Shown here: positions 55,357-63,913 of the stretch, piece by piece
Numbering within the stretch: position 1 is the stretch's first letter
Layout: the number at the start of each line of letters is the position of its first letter
NCBI RefSeq assembly: GCF_003977685.1
Contig: NZ_RYZH01000017.1
Location: 55,350-119,349 of the forward strand
DNA from: Tautonia sociabilis
Lineage (GTDB): Bacteria > Planctomycetota > Planctomycetia > Isosphaerales > Isosphaeraceae
Reading direction: 5' to 3'
Length of the DNA: 64,000 bases
Translations under genes and position numbers: made by a program
Notes under the pieces: generated by a model
Told to the model about the DNA's origin: nothing
The model's database searches: none
What the model saw: the letters and a program-made list of their open reading frames with translations, nothing else

Positions 55357-55740
55357 TCAGCGGGAGCCGGCGGCCTCGAGTTCACGGGCCCGGTCGCGGA
55401 GGGTGGTCTCCAGCTCGGCGATCTGGTCGGCAGTGACGCGACGGGCGACCTGCCGCAGCAGGGAGACGAAGTGCCCGATCTCGCCGTCGGTCACCGGGTC
55501 GCCGACGGTTCCGGAGGGGCCGGTACGAGGTCACCAGCTCCTCGCCGTCGGCGTCGAGGACGACGAACCAGGGGATGCCGCCCGACCGGCCCTTGCGGTC
55601 GTGCTCCAGCGCGTCGTGGCCGCCGATCATGCGGTCGGTGTCGACCTTCACGGCGACGAACTCGAGGCCGAGGATCTCGGCCACCTCCTCTCGAGCGAGG
55701 ACCTCCTCCGGCCGCCGTCCCGGAGGCCCGCCGGCCGCCC
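55357..55740 (-). pseudogene. Decayed thioredoxin-like protein, C-terminal part
   Basis: Read on the minus strand, VAEILGLEFVAVKVDTDRM, then GIPWFVVLDADGEELVTSY shows the second half of a thioredoxin-fold domain, with the cis-Pro in GIPW. Continuing requires a one-base shift near 55520-55527, after which GPSGTVGDPVTDGEIGHFV and LLRQVARRVTADQIAELE follow to a TGA at 55357. The N-terminal half with the C-x-x-C or equivalent motif is missing. A truncation plus frameshift next to the low-GC island suggests the insertion or its repair damaged it. The upstream limit is approximate. Confidence 0.7.
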
Positions 55741-56158
55741 CAGCGACGATCGGGTCACCAGAGCTCGTCTCCCGCCCGATCTTCCTGGTATCGGGACGAC
55801 GACTTCCGGCCGTCCCCCGTCCGCCCTTTCCTGCCGGCCGAAGGGCCGGGCGATGGTCCTTTGGCAATCCGACCGGACCCCGGCGCTTGCGGCCGGATCG
55901 CTCCCGAGGAGCGGGCGCTCCGTGACGAAACGAACCCATTTTGGCGACGCAACTTGTTCTCCGACAAGAAAATCGGCCATTCGCCCTCAGCGCACCGAGC
56001 GGCGCACCGTCGCGTCCTTGGGGCGTCCGATTCGGTGGTATCTTCCCGCCGATTCGTCCCGTAAGATACCGGGCGTCGCATTCCGACCCGGGCGGGCGAG
56101 GGGCCATCCGGCTCCTCGGCCGCCTCGACCCCGAGCACCCGCCGAGGAGGTTCGCCGC
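55741..56158. other. Region without recognisable gene
   Basis: About 418 bases between the decayed thioredoxin-like gene and the isomerase. It is slightly less GC-rich around 55930-56060 and contains AACTTGTTCTCCGACAAGAA (55950-55969), where TTGT and ACAA arms could form a small hairpin. No gene seen. Confidence 0.4.
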
Positions 56159-57130
56159 ATGTCCGCCATCCACCGGAGAGGGTTCCTGGGCCGGGCCGGG
56201 CTGGCCGCCGGCGCGATCGGGCTGGCCGGCCCCGCCGCCTCGATCGGAGCCTCCCCGACCTCCCCGACGCCGGCCCCGAGAGCGAAGGCGTCGCGCCCCA
56301 ACCCGATCGGCGTCTCGACCTACTCCTTCTGGCAGTTCCGGGGAGAGCGCCTGGGCATCCCCGAGTGCATCGACCGCGCCGCCGCGATGGGCTTCGACGG
56401 CGTCGAGCTGCTGCTGGTCCAGATGCGAGACACCTCCAACACCGCCCTGCAGGAGATCAAGCGACGCGCCCATTCGCAGGGGCTGGCCCTGATGGGCTTC
56501 TCCACCCACCAGGGGTTCGTCCACCCCGACGCCGACCGCCGCAAGTCGGAGGTGGAGAAGACGATCGGCCAGATCGAGCTGGCCTACGCGCTGGGCATCC
56601 CCACCATGAGGATCAACACCGGCCGCTGGGGCACCAGCGGCAGCTTCGACCAGTTGATGGCCAACAAGGGGATCGAGCCCCCGCTGGAGGGGCACACCGA
56701 GGACGAGGCCTTCGGCTGGGTGATCGAGGCGATCGAGGCGCTGCTGCCCAAGGCGGCCGAGTGCGGCGTGGTGCTCGGCCTGGAGAACCACTGGGGCCTG
56801 GGCCGCACGGCCGAGGGGGTACTCCGGATCGTCGAGACGATCAACGACCCCTGGCTCCAGATGACCCTCGACACGGGGAACTTCCTGGAGAACGGCTACG
56901 AGCAGATGGAAGCCATGGCCTCCAGCGAGGTTCCCCTCTGCCTCGTCCAGGCCAAGACCTATTACGGCGGAGGCCGCTGGTACGCCCTCGACCTGGACTA
57001 CGCCCGCATCGCCTCCATTCTCCGGGGCGCCGGCTACTCTGGCTGGATCTCCCTCGAGTTCGAGGGGAACGACGACGCCGAGGAGGCCGTCCCCCGCAGC
57101 CTGGAGATGCTCCGAAGCCACTTTTCCTGA
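56159..57130 (+). CDS. Tat-exported sugar phosphate isomerase/epimerase (TIM barrel)
   Basis: 323 residues. Tat signal with HRRGFLGRAGLAAGAIGLAG (residues 5-24). The rest is a xylose-isomerase-like TIM barrel: IGVSTYSFWQFRG, ECIDRAAAMGFDGVEL, GLENHWGLGRTAEGV with metal-ligand Glu, QMTLDTGNFLENGYEQM with Asp, and GYSGWISLEFEGNDD with a final Glu. Function in this large family is varied (epimerases, isomerases, lyases); substrate unknown. The GAGGAGG 8 bases before the ATG at 56159 fixes the start. It lies 10 bases from the ChbG-like gene and is surely cotranscribed with it. Confidence 0.93.
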   Translation: MSAIHRRGFLGRAGLAAGAIGLAGPAASIGASPTSPTPAPRAKASRPNPIGVSTYSFWQFRGERLGIPECIDRAAAMGFDGVELLLVQMRDTSNTALQEIKRRAHSQGLALMGFSTHQGFVHPDADRRKSEVEKTIGQIELAYALGIPTMRINTGRWGTSGSFDQLMANKGIEPPLEGHTEDEAFGWVIEAIEALLPKAAECGVVLGLENHWGLGRTAEGVLRIVETINDPWLQMTLDTGNFLENGYEQMEAMASSEVPLCLVQAKTYYGGGRWYALDLDYARIASILRGAGYSGWISLEFEGNDDAEEAVPRSLEMLRSHFS

Positions 57131-57140
57131 ACGTTCAAAC

Positions 57141-58004
57141 ATGAGCGCATCACAAGTGATTCTGCTCGCCAGCCTCGGGCTCGCTCCGGCCGCCTCCCCG
57201 GCGCGGGAGGGGGGAGAGATCCGGCTGCTCGTGCGGGCCGACGACCTGGGGGTCGCCCAGGCGGTGAACGAGGCGAGTATCCGCTGCTGCACCGAGGGGA
57301 TCGCTCGGTCGGTGGAGGTGATCGTCCCCGGCCCCTGGTTCCTCGACGCCGTGCGATTGCTCCAGGAGCATCCCGGCATCGACGTGGGGGTCCACCTGAC
57401 GCTGACCAGCGAGTGGGAGCGCGTCAAGTGGCGGCCGATGACGCACGCCCCCAGCCTCGTCGACGCCGACGGCTACTTCCACCCCACCACCGCGCAGCGT
57501 CCCGGCTTCCCTCCCGGCACCGGCTTCCTCGAGGCCGGGCCGGACCCGGCCGAGGTGGAGCGGGAGCTCCGGGCCCAGATCGAAGCGGCCCGCCGCCACC
57601 TGGGAGACCGGGTCACCCACCTCTCGGCCCACATGGGGACCGCCGTGGCCGCTCCGGAGCTGCGCGCGGTGGTCGATCGGCTGGCCGACGAGTACGGCCT
57701 GCCGATCGCCTTCCCGGGGCTGCGCGACGCCGGGTCGTTCGGCCCGGTCGAGGCGACGGCCGAGCAGCGCGAGCGGAGGCTGGTCGAGCTGATCGAGGGC
57801 CTCGGCCCCGGCTCCTGGCTGCTGATCGAGCACCCGGCCCTGGACACCCCCGAGATGCGTCGGTTCGGCCACGTCGGCTACGAGAACGTGGCCGAGCACC
57901 GGGCAGCCGTCACCGCCGCCTTCACCAGCCCGGAGGTCCTCCGGGCGGTGGAGCGGGCCGGGGTCCGGCTGATCAGCTACGCGGAGCTGGTCGGCGGCGA
58001 CTGA
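57141..58004 (+). CDS. ChbG/HpnK (YdjC-like) carbohydrate deacetylase
   Basis: 287 residues. Signal-peptide-like start (VILLASLGLAPAASPA) followed by the deacetylase fold: LLVRADDLGVAQAVNEAS with metal-binding Asp pair, DVGVHLTLTSEW with His, and THLSAHMGTAVA with His. YdjC-like enzymes remove acetyl groups from chito-oligosaccharides or related N-acetylated sugars. Coupling with the TIM-barrel isomerase suggests a two-gene carbohydrate-processing unit; nagB at 18.8 kb could take a downstream product, which is inference. The last strand ends SYAELVGGD. Confidence 0.9.
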   Translation: MSASQVILLASLGLAPAASPAREGGEIRLLVRADDLGVAQAVNEASIRCCTEGIARSVEVIVPGPWFLDAVRLLQEHPGIDVGVHLTLTSEWERVKWRPMTHAPSLVDADGYFHPTTAQRPGFPPGTGFLEAGPDPAEVERELRAQIEAARRHLGDRVTHLSAHMGTAVAAPELRAVVDRLADEYGLPIAFPGLRDAGSFGPVEATAEQRERRLVELIEGLGPGSWLLIEHPALDTPEMRRFGHVGYENVAEHRAAVTAAFTSPEVLRAVERAGVRLISYAELVGGD

Positions 58005-58181
58005 GCCAGCCGGCCGGGCCGAGGAGTCCGGAATCGGCCGCGGGGCCCTTGCCAACGGCTGATCTCCTGAGCATAGTGCACACTGCGCGGGCCCCGCCCT
58101 CGGGACCATCCCGGGCGCCGCGGGCCGCGCGTGTCGGCATCTTCCGCGACACGTCATCGCCCCCAGGGAGGTCCCCCCCCG

Positions 58182-58841
58182 ATGCCACCCCAAGACCCCA
58201 AGGCACCGGCCGCCCCCGGGCGTCCGGGCCACAGCCGCCGCGACTTCCTGCGGGGCTCGGGCCTGGCCGCCGCCGGCGTCGCGCTGGCCGGCTCGGCCGA
58301 GTCGGCCCTGCACGAGGCCGGAGCCGACGTCGTCCAGACTGAAGGCGTCGCGATCTACTCCGGCTCCTGCCCGATCGAGCTGAAGGTCAACGGCGAGGCG
58401 ATGAGCGTCACCGTCGAACCGCGCTCGACCCTGCTGGACACCCTGCGCAACCGCCTCGACGTGACCGGGCCGAAGCGCGTCTGCGACCGCGCCAGTTGCG
58501 GCGCCTGCACCGTCATCCTCGACGGCGAGGCGGTCTACTCCTGCACCACGCTGGCCATCTCCTGCACCGGCCACGAGGTCCGCACGCTGGAGTCGTTCGA
58601 GACCGGCGAGGGGAGCGTCCCCCACGCCTTCCACCAGAACGACGGCCTGATGTGCGGCTACTGCACCCCGGGCTTCGTCACCGCCTGCCAGGCCTGGCTG
58701 GAGCGGAACCCGGGCCAGGAACCGACCCTCGACGACATCAAGCAGGGGCTCGACGGCAACATCTGCCGCTGCGGCACGTACATCGGCGTCTTCCAGGCCG
58801 CCCTGGACGCCGCCAAGGCGATGAAGAACGGGAGGTCCTGA
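58182..58841 (+). CDS. Molybdenum hydroxylase, 2Fe-2S subunit, Tat-exported
   Basis: 219 residues. Tat signal SRRDFLRGSGLAAAGVALAG (18-37). First iron-sulfur cluster C101-C106-C109-C121 (CDRASCGACT), second cluster C158, C161, C195, C197 (CGYCTPG, CRCGTY). These are the two [2Fe-2S] clusters of the xanthine dehydrogenase/aldehyde oxidase family. The twin-arginine signal on this subunit implies the folded complex is exported to the periplasm, as in PaoABC-type aldehyde oxidoreductases. Start ATG at 58182, with AGGGAGG about 11 bases upstream. The Mo subunit begins 3 bases after the stop. Confidence 0.97.
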   Translation: MPPQDPKAPAAPGRPGHSRRDFLRGSGLAAAGVALAGSAESALHEAGADVVQTEGVAIYSGSCPIELKVNGEAMSVTVEPRSTLLDTLRNRLDVTGPKRVCDRASCGACTVILDGEAVYSCTTLAISCTGHEVRTLESFETGEGSVPHAFHQNDGLMCGYCTPGFVTACQAWLERNPGQEPTLDDIKQGLDGNICRCGTYIGVFQAALDAAKAMKNGRS

Positions 58842-58844
58842 CCC

Positions 58845-61001
58845 ATGGCCAGCTGGCCCGACTCCACGCGGGTGATCGGCGCTGCGGTGCCCCGGCTCGA
58901 CGGCCTGGCCAAGGCCTCCGGCCGGGCCAAGTACCCCTCGGACGAGCGCCCCGACGGCGTCCTCTTCGCCGCCATCCTGCATAGCCCGCACGCCCACGCC
59001 AAGATCACGAAGATCGACACCTCCAAGGCCGAGGCCATCCCCGGCGTCAAGGCCGTCCACCTGATCGCCGAAGAAGGGGCCACCGTCCGCTACCACGGCG
59101 AGGAGATCGCCGCCGTCGCCGCCGAGAGCGAGGAGATCGCCCGAGACGGCTGCCGCGCCATCGCCATCGAATTCGAGGTCCTCCCCCACGCCGTCACCGA
59201 GGAGCAGGCCCTCTCCGACAACGCCCCCCGCCTCACCCCCCGCGGCAACACCCAGGAAGGCCGCGCCCAGCAAGACGGCGACCCCGACGCCGCCCTGGCC
59301 GAGGCCGCCGCGACCGTCGAGGGGCACTACTCCCTGCCGGTCATCACCCACGTCTGCCTCGAAACCCACGGCCAGGTCGTCCGCTGGGACGGCCCCGACC
59401 GAATGACCGTCTGGGCCAGCACCCAGAACGTCGACGGCGTCGAGTCGGAAATGGCCGGCGCCTTCGAGATCCCGGCGACCAACGTCACCGTGCTCACCCC
59501 GGTCATGGGCGGCGGCTTCGGCTCGAAGTTCGGCGCCGACACCTGGGGAGTCGCCGCCGGCCAGCTCGCCAAGAAGACCGGCCGGCCCGTCTGGCTGTTC
59601 CTGGACCGCATCCAGGAACATCTGACCGCCGGCAACCGGCCCAGCGCCTCGGCCAAGATCAAGATCGGCGCCGACAAGTCCGGCAAGATCACCGCCATGA
59701 TCGCCGAGACCCAAGGCACCGGCGGCATCTCCCGAGGCGCGGCCTTCCCCCTGCCGTACGTCTACGAGGTGCCCAACAGCCGCCGCCAGCACACCGACGT
59801 CCGCATCAACGGCGGCAACGCCCGGGCCATGCGGGCCCCCGGCCACCCCCAAGGGTGCGCCATGATGGAGTTCGCCGTCGACGACCTGGCCGAGGCCCTC
59901 GGCATGGACCCCCTGCAAGTCCGGCTCAACAGCCTGGCCGAGCAGGACACCGTCCCCAGCGGCGACGGCCAGCCCATCAACCGCTCGGAGATCTACCGAG
60001 CCCAGATCGAGCTGGGCCGCAAGGCCATCGGCTGGGACCAGCGCAAGAGCCGGGCCGAGAACGCCAAGGCCCAGGGCCCGCTGAAGCGCGGCTTCGGCAT
60101 GGCCCTGCACCAGTGGGGCGGCGGCGGCCGGGACGACAAGCAAGTCACCTGCATCATCAACCCCGACGGCTCCGTCGAGCTGCGCTCCGCCACCCAGGAC
60201 ATCGGCACCGGCTGCCGCACCATCCTGGCCCAGATCGCCGCCGAGGTGCTCGGCCTCGAGCCGACCGCCATCTCCTCGAACATCGGCAACTCCCAGTTCC
60301 CCCCCGGACAGGCCTCCGGCGGGTCGACCACGACCCCATCCATGGCCCCCCCCGCCTACAACGCCGCGCTGAAGGCCCGAGAGCAGCTGTTCCGGCGCAT
60401 CGCCGGGGCCCTCGACGCCGAGCCCGGCGACTTGGAGGCCCGGGGCGGCGTCATCCTCGTCAAGGGAGAGCGGGAGGTCCCCTGGAAGGAGGCCTGCCGC
60501 AAGCTCGGCACCATGCCCGTCAGCGTCACCGAGGGCTTCCTCGAAGGGCTCACCGCCCAGGGCGTCGGCGGCTGCCAGTTCGTCGACCTGACCGTCGACG
60601 TCGAGACCGGCGTGGTCAGGCTCAACAAGATCGTCGCCGTCCAGGACACCGGATTGATCCTGAACATGCTCACCTGGAAGAGCCAGGTGTATGGCGGCGT
60701 GATCATGGGCCTGAACTACGGCCTGTTCGAAGAACTGGTGATGGACCCGACCACGGGCCTGGCGCTGAACCCCGACATGGAGCTGTACAAGCTCGCCGGG
60801 GCCAGCGACATCCCCGAGATCGAGATCATCCCCTTCGACAACGAGCAGATGCGCAAGCGGGGCGTCATCGGCGTCGGCGAGCCGCCGACCATCGCCACCG
60901 CCGCCGCCATCGGCAACGCCGTGGCCAACGCCCTCGGCACCCGAGTCCCCGCGTTCCCCATGTCCCCCTGGAATGTCCTCAACGCCCTGGCCAAGGCCTG
61001 A
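58845..61001 (+). CDS. Molybdenum hydroxylase, molybdopterin-binding catalytic subunit
   Basis: 718 residues, a normal XdhA-type Mo subunit. Blocks in order: LDGLAKASGRAKYPSDE opening, QNVDGVESEMAGAFEIP, VMGGGFGSKFGAD (cofactor), MRAPGHPQGCAMMEFAVDDLA, GQASGGSTTTPSM, and GVGEPPTIATAAAIGNAV containing the catalytic Glu. It hydroxylates aldehydes, purines or related compounds using water, passing electrons to the FeS and FAD subunits. The substrate cannot be told. It sits in a compact order FeS-Mo-FAD. Confidence 0.97.
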   Translation: MASWPDSTRVIGAAVPRLDGLAKASGRAKYPSDERPDGVLFAAILHSPHAHAKITKIDTSKAEAIPGVKAVHLIAEEGATVRYHGEEIAAVAAESEEIARDGCRAIAIEFEVLPHAVTEEQALSDNAPRLTPRGNTQEGRAQQDGDPDAALAEAAATVEGHYSLPVITHVCLETHGQVVRWDGPDRMTVWASTQNVDGVESEMAGAFEIPATNVTVLTPVMGGGFGSKFGADTWGVAAGQLAKKTGRPVWLFLDRIQEHLTAGNRPSASAKIKIGADKSGKITAMIAETQGTGGISRGAAFPLPYVYEVPNSRRQHTDVRINGGNARAMRAPGHPQGCAMMEFAVDDLAEALGMDPLQVRLNSLAEQDTVPSGDGQPINRSEIYRAQIELGRKAIGWDQRKSRAENAKAQGPLKRGFGMALHQWGGGGRDDKQVTCIINPDGSVELRSATQDIGTGCRTILAQIAAEVLGLEPTAISSNIGNSQFPPGQASGGSTTTPSMAPPAYNAALKAREQLFRRIAGALDAEPGDLEARGGVILVKGEREVPWKEACRKLGTMPVSVTEGFLEGLTAQGVGGCQFVDLTVDVETGVVRLNKIVAVQDTGLILNMLTWKSQVYGGVIMGLNYGLFEELVMDPTTGLALNPDMELYKLAGASDIPEIEIIPFDNEQMRKRGVIGVGEPPTIATAAAIGNAVANALGTRVPAFPMSPWNVLNALAKA

Positions 61002-61239
61002 TCCGGCCGTCCTCGGCGAGCGGAGGGCCCCGGACCCCGTCCGGGGATGCCCGATGGCGACAGCACAGCCGACCGACGGACCGTGAGGGAGGGATGACCG
61101 ATCGCCGATGGCCGGGCCCCCCCGGGCCCCCCGCCTCGGCCATCGCCCGCCCGCCATCCCGGTTCCGGCAGCCCGCCTCCGCCATCCTCCCCGACCGCCG
61201 CCGACCGCACCGGATCGCCCCGAGGAGCACCCGATTCCC

Positions 61240-62322
61240 ATGAACGCCTTTGAATACGCCAGCCCGACCAGCGTCGAGCAGGCCGTTCGGGCCCTGGCCG
61301 GCGCCGAGTCCAGCGAGGGCCTCTCGGGCGGCACCGACCTGCTCTGCCGCCTGAAAGACTCCGTCTCCAGCCCCTCCCGGGTCGTCTACCTCAAGGCGAT
61401 CGCCGACGAGGGCTTCCGCGGCGTCTTTGCCGAGGGGGACGGCCTGGCCATCGGCGCCGGCACCTCCCTGGCCGCGCTGCTGGCCGACGAGGCGATCGCC
61501 GCGAAGTACCCGGCCCTCAAGCAGGCCGCCCGATCGGTCGCCACGCCTCAGATCCGCAACATGGCGACCGTCGGCGGCAACCTGCTCCAGCGCCCGCGCT
61601 GCTGGTACTACCGCTCCGGCTTCGGCCTGCTCGGCGGCCGCCGCGACGGCGACACCGCCCGGCTCGTCCGCGAGCTGGAGGGCGAATACGCCCCGTACAA
61701 CATCAACCTCGTCGGCCTCCCCGCGGACGGCCACCTCGTCCGCCTGGGAGACAACCGCTACCACGCCATCTTCATGACCGACGGCGACGCTCTGTACGTC
61801 AACCCGTCGAGCCTCGCCCCCGCCCTGATCGCCCTGGGCGCCACGGCCGAGATCGTCGGGCCCGACGGCTCGCGCACCGTCCCCATCGCCGACCTCTACC
61901 GCATCCCCTCCTCCGAGGGGGAACGCGAGCTGACGGTCGCCACCGACGAGGTCCTCACCCGCGTCCTCCTGCCGCCGCCGAAGGGCAAGAACGCCTTCTA
62001 CGAGATCCGGCAGAAGCAAGCGCACGACTGGCCGCTCGTCCTCGCCTCGGTCTGCCTGGAAATGGACGGCGACACCGTGCGCCAGGCGTCGATCCTGCTC
62101 GGCGCCGTCGCCCCCGTTCCCTACCGGGCCGAGGCCGCCGAGGCCGCGCTGGCCGGCAAGAAGCTCGACCGGTCGACCGCCGAGGCCGCCGGCCAGGCCG
62201 CCACCACCGGCGCCAAGCCGCTCTCGAAGAACGGCTACAAGGTCCCCCTGGTCAAGACCGCCGTCAAGCGCGCCTTGCTCCGCGCCGCCGGCGACGAGTA
62301 CTGGACCGCGATGGAGGCCTGA
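61240..62322 (+). CDS. Molybdenum hydroxylase, FAD-binding subunit
   Basis: 360 residues. FAD-binding signatures: EGLSGGTDLLCRLKDSV and ATVGGNLLQRPRCWYYRSG, then the CO-dehydrogenase-flavoprotein C-terminal domain (NAFYEIRQKQAHDWPLVLASV). Closes the three-subunit enzyme with the FeS and Mo subunits. Start at 61240, GAGGAG about 12 bases upstream; the previous gene ends 238 bases before, with no other gene in between. The following small gene begins 4 bases after the stop. Confidence 0.95.
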   Translation: MNAFEYASPTSVEQAVRALAGAESSEGLSGGTDLLCRLKDSVSSPSRVVYLKAIADEGFRGVFAEGDGLAIGAGTSLAALLADEAIAAKYPALKQAARSVATPQIRNMATVGGNLLQRPRCWYYRSGFGLLGGRRDGDTARLVRELEGEYAPYNINLVGLPADGHLVRLGDNRYHAIFMTDGDALYVNPSSLAPALIALGATAEIVGPDGSRTVPIADLYRIPSSEGERELTVATDEVLTRVLLPPPKGKNAFYEIRQKQAHDWPLVLASVCLEMDGDTVRQASILLGAVAPVPYRAEAAEAALAGKKLDRSTAEAAGQAATTGAKPLSKNGYKVPLVKTAVKRALLRAAGDEYWTAMEA

Positions 62323-62326
62323 CCCC

Positions 62327-62653
62327 GTGCGCTCGATGAAGCCCACGCCGGGACCGGCCCCGGGCCCCCTCCCCGGGCCCGAGGCCGAAGCCGAAGCCGA
62401 AGCCGTCTCCCCCGAGCCGGCCCCGGCCGAACCCCCTCCCCCGCCGGAGTACCAGATGGTCGCCCCCCCCTGCGCCAAGCTGCGCAACAAGGGCATGTAC
62501 GTCTACACCGACGGCTCCCACGAGTCGCACGGCGACTACGACAACACCATCTACTGGTGCCTCCGCACCCACAAATCCTTCGGTCCCGACGACGACCTCG
62601 CCCAGAAGGACCTCTGCTGCGACCCCTCGCGGTCCTGCTACCAGCCGATCTGA
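62327..62653 (+). CDS. Small Cys-rich protein coupled to the molybdenum hydroxylase
   Basis: 108 residues from GTG 62327, or 105 from ATG 62336. The first 40 residues are a Pro/Ala/Glu-rich tail with a short EA repeat. Residues about 45-108 carry five Cys, CAKLRNK, WCLRTHKSF and CCDPSRSCYQPI. The cysteines could bind a metal or form disulfides. No signal peptide. Only 4 bases separate it from the FAD subunit, so it is cotranscribed. It could be a maturation or electron-partner protein. Family not recognised. Confidence 0.7.
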   Translation: MRSMKPTPGPAPGPLPGPEAEAEAEAVSPEPAPAEPPPPPEYQMVAPPCAKLRNKGMYVYTDGSHESHGDYDNTIYWCLRTHKSFGPDDDLAQKDLCCDPSRSCYQPI

Positions 62654-62694
62654 GCCGGATCCTCCATCCAGCCCCCCTCCCCTGCCCCTCGAAG

Positions 62695-62736
62695 CCCCCG
62701 CTCCGACGCCCCCCTGCGGGTCCTCCGGAGCGGGGG
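62695..62736 (+). terminator. Terminator of the molybdenum hydroxylase operon
   Basis: CCCCCGCTCCG (62695-62705) pairs with CGGAGCGGGGG (62726-62736), an 11-bp perfect stem with a 20-base loop, followed by TTCTC. 41 bases after the small Cys-rich gene. Confidence 0.75.
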
Positions 62737-62890
62737 TTCTCACACAAGCGATCTATCTATTAAAGACTTACGCCGAGATGGCCAGGGGTTCGGTGGTTCC
62801 CGCGCCTCGAGACCTCCGGCCCCACGTTCAGCCCCCGAGAATCGCGGCCCCCCCATGTCGCCGAATTCGGGCGATCTTCGGGTTCCGTTC

Positions 62891-62941
62891 GACCGAGTTG
62901 TCGCTAAAAGGAGAAGACCGAGTTGTCACTCTAAGGAGAAG
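62891..62941. repeat. Tandem 25-base direct repeat
   Basis: A unit beginning GACCGAGTTGTC and ending AAGGAGAAG occurs at 62891-62916 and again at 62916-62941, sharing one base, with three mismatches. Non-coding surroundings. Possibly a mobile-element remnant. Confidence 0.75.
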
Positions 62942-63522
62942 GTAGACGAAGTGATGCCAGTACGGTAATCTCAGAGTGTCTAGAAGTCCTAACAGAGTTG
63001 TCCATCGGGCACTTGCCCGAAGCGGACCTCGCGACGGTCAGCTCGAGGAATCCTTCTTAACGCTCCGCAAACGGACGTCAGCGATTGATGGCGCGCTCCT
63101 CGCATTGGGCTGCGCGACATCTCGCTCGAATCTGTGAGCTAACGGCTCAACAGACCAGGGTCTTTTCCAGGGCTTCTTGGAGCAGTCCGCTTCTGCACGA
63201 TCATCGGCGTCGAACGGGAAGGCCGTCGCATGCCGACCGGCTCTTCCACCCTGCTTGCCATCCCACCAATGCGAACTGCTCCGATCCCCAGCCTCCGCCG
63301 CCGAGTCCTCCGAACGGAAAAGGAGGCGAACCCTGCCGGGTCGAGAGGTCGGACTTGCTCCTTCAAGAGTAATCGGCCCAATGCGGGTCGAATCCGATCG
63401 ACGCCCCGAGGGTTTCGGACGGGGGTCAAGACGTGACAGTGATGCCAGAGACTCTCTGACTCGTTCGAGATCGTCGGAGCCGGTGTCCGGCGGTCTGTCT
63501 TCCAGGCTGAGGTCGTTACTCC

Positions 63523-63732
63523 ATGCCGTTCCTCTCCTCGATCCCTCGTGCCTCGGCGCTTGCCTTGGCCATCGCCAACTTGATCGCCGTCGCGGGTTGC
63601 TCTGGCGGGAGCGACGAGACTGCCCCTCCCCCAACCATCACGGTCAATCCGTTGGCAGCCCCGCCGCCGAGCGGCGCGGCAACCGATGCCGGTCCCGGCT
63701 CCAACGCCGCGACCGACTCGACCTTAAGGTGA
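63523..63732 (+). CDS. Short lipoprotein-like protein, possibly truncated
   Basis: 69 residues with a lipobox: hydrophobic ALALAIANLIAVAGC, Cys26 after AVAG. The rest is Pro/Ala/Ser/Gly-rich (SDETAPPPTITVNPL). The mature part is unusually short, about 44 residues; the DNA just after its stop repeats the end of the coding region (63697-63720 and 63783-63806, 22 of 24 bases). The gene may be shortened from a longer repeat-bearing lipoprotein. No clear ribosome binding site. Confidence 0.5.
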   Translation: MPFLSSIPRASALALAIANLIAVAGCSGGSDETAPPPTITVNPLAAPPPSGAATDAGPGSNAATDSTLR

Positions 63733-63913
63733 TCCGGCCCGAGGTTCGGCGGCCGGACAGTGCGAGGTCCAACGCCGGGCTCGGCTCCAAGGCCGTGACC
63801 GACTCGCCCCGAACCTCCGCTCACCGAGAAGTCATCGTGGCCTTGCGGTCGGGGGCTCGCCCTGCTCGTTCGGCCTCACAGCGAGTCTAGAAAGGGTGAC
63901 CTAGCCTTCTGGC

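Larger units (their letters stand above)
62654..63522. other. Disturbed intergenic region
   Basis: 869 bases, less GC-rich than the rest of the window and without a gene I can support. It contains the terminator at 62695-62736 and the tandem repeat at 62891-62941. A 198-codon open frame on the minus strand (63038-63634) has no domain and an odd composition; not annotated. Confidence 0.55.

Noticed and set aside
57150..61334. A 1394-codon open frame on the minus strand
   Set aside because: It runs antisense through the ChbG-like and molybdenum hydroxylase genes, which have clear catalytic motifs. Long antisense frames are expected at this GC content.
63038..63634. 198-codon open frame on the minus strand
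   Set aside because: No recognised domain, Arg/Ser-rich composition and overlapping the lipoprotein gene; the region is repeat-bearing, so coding is not supported.
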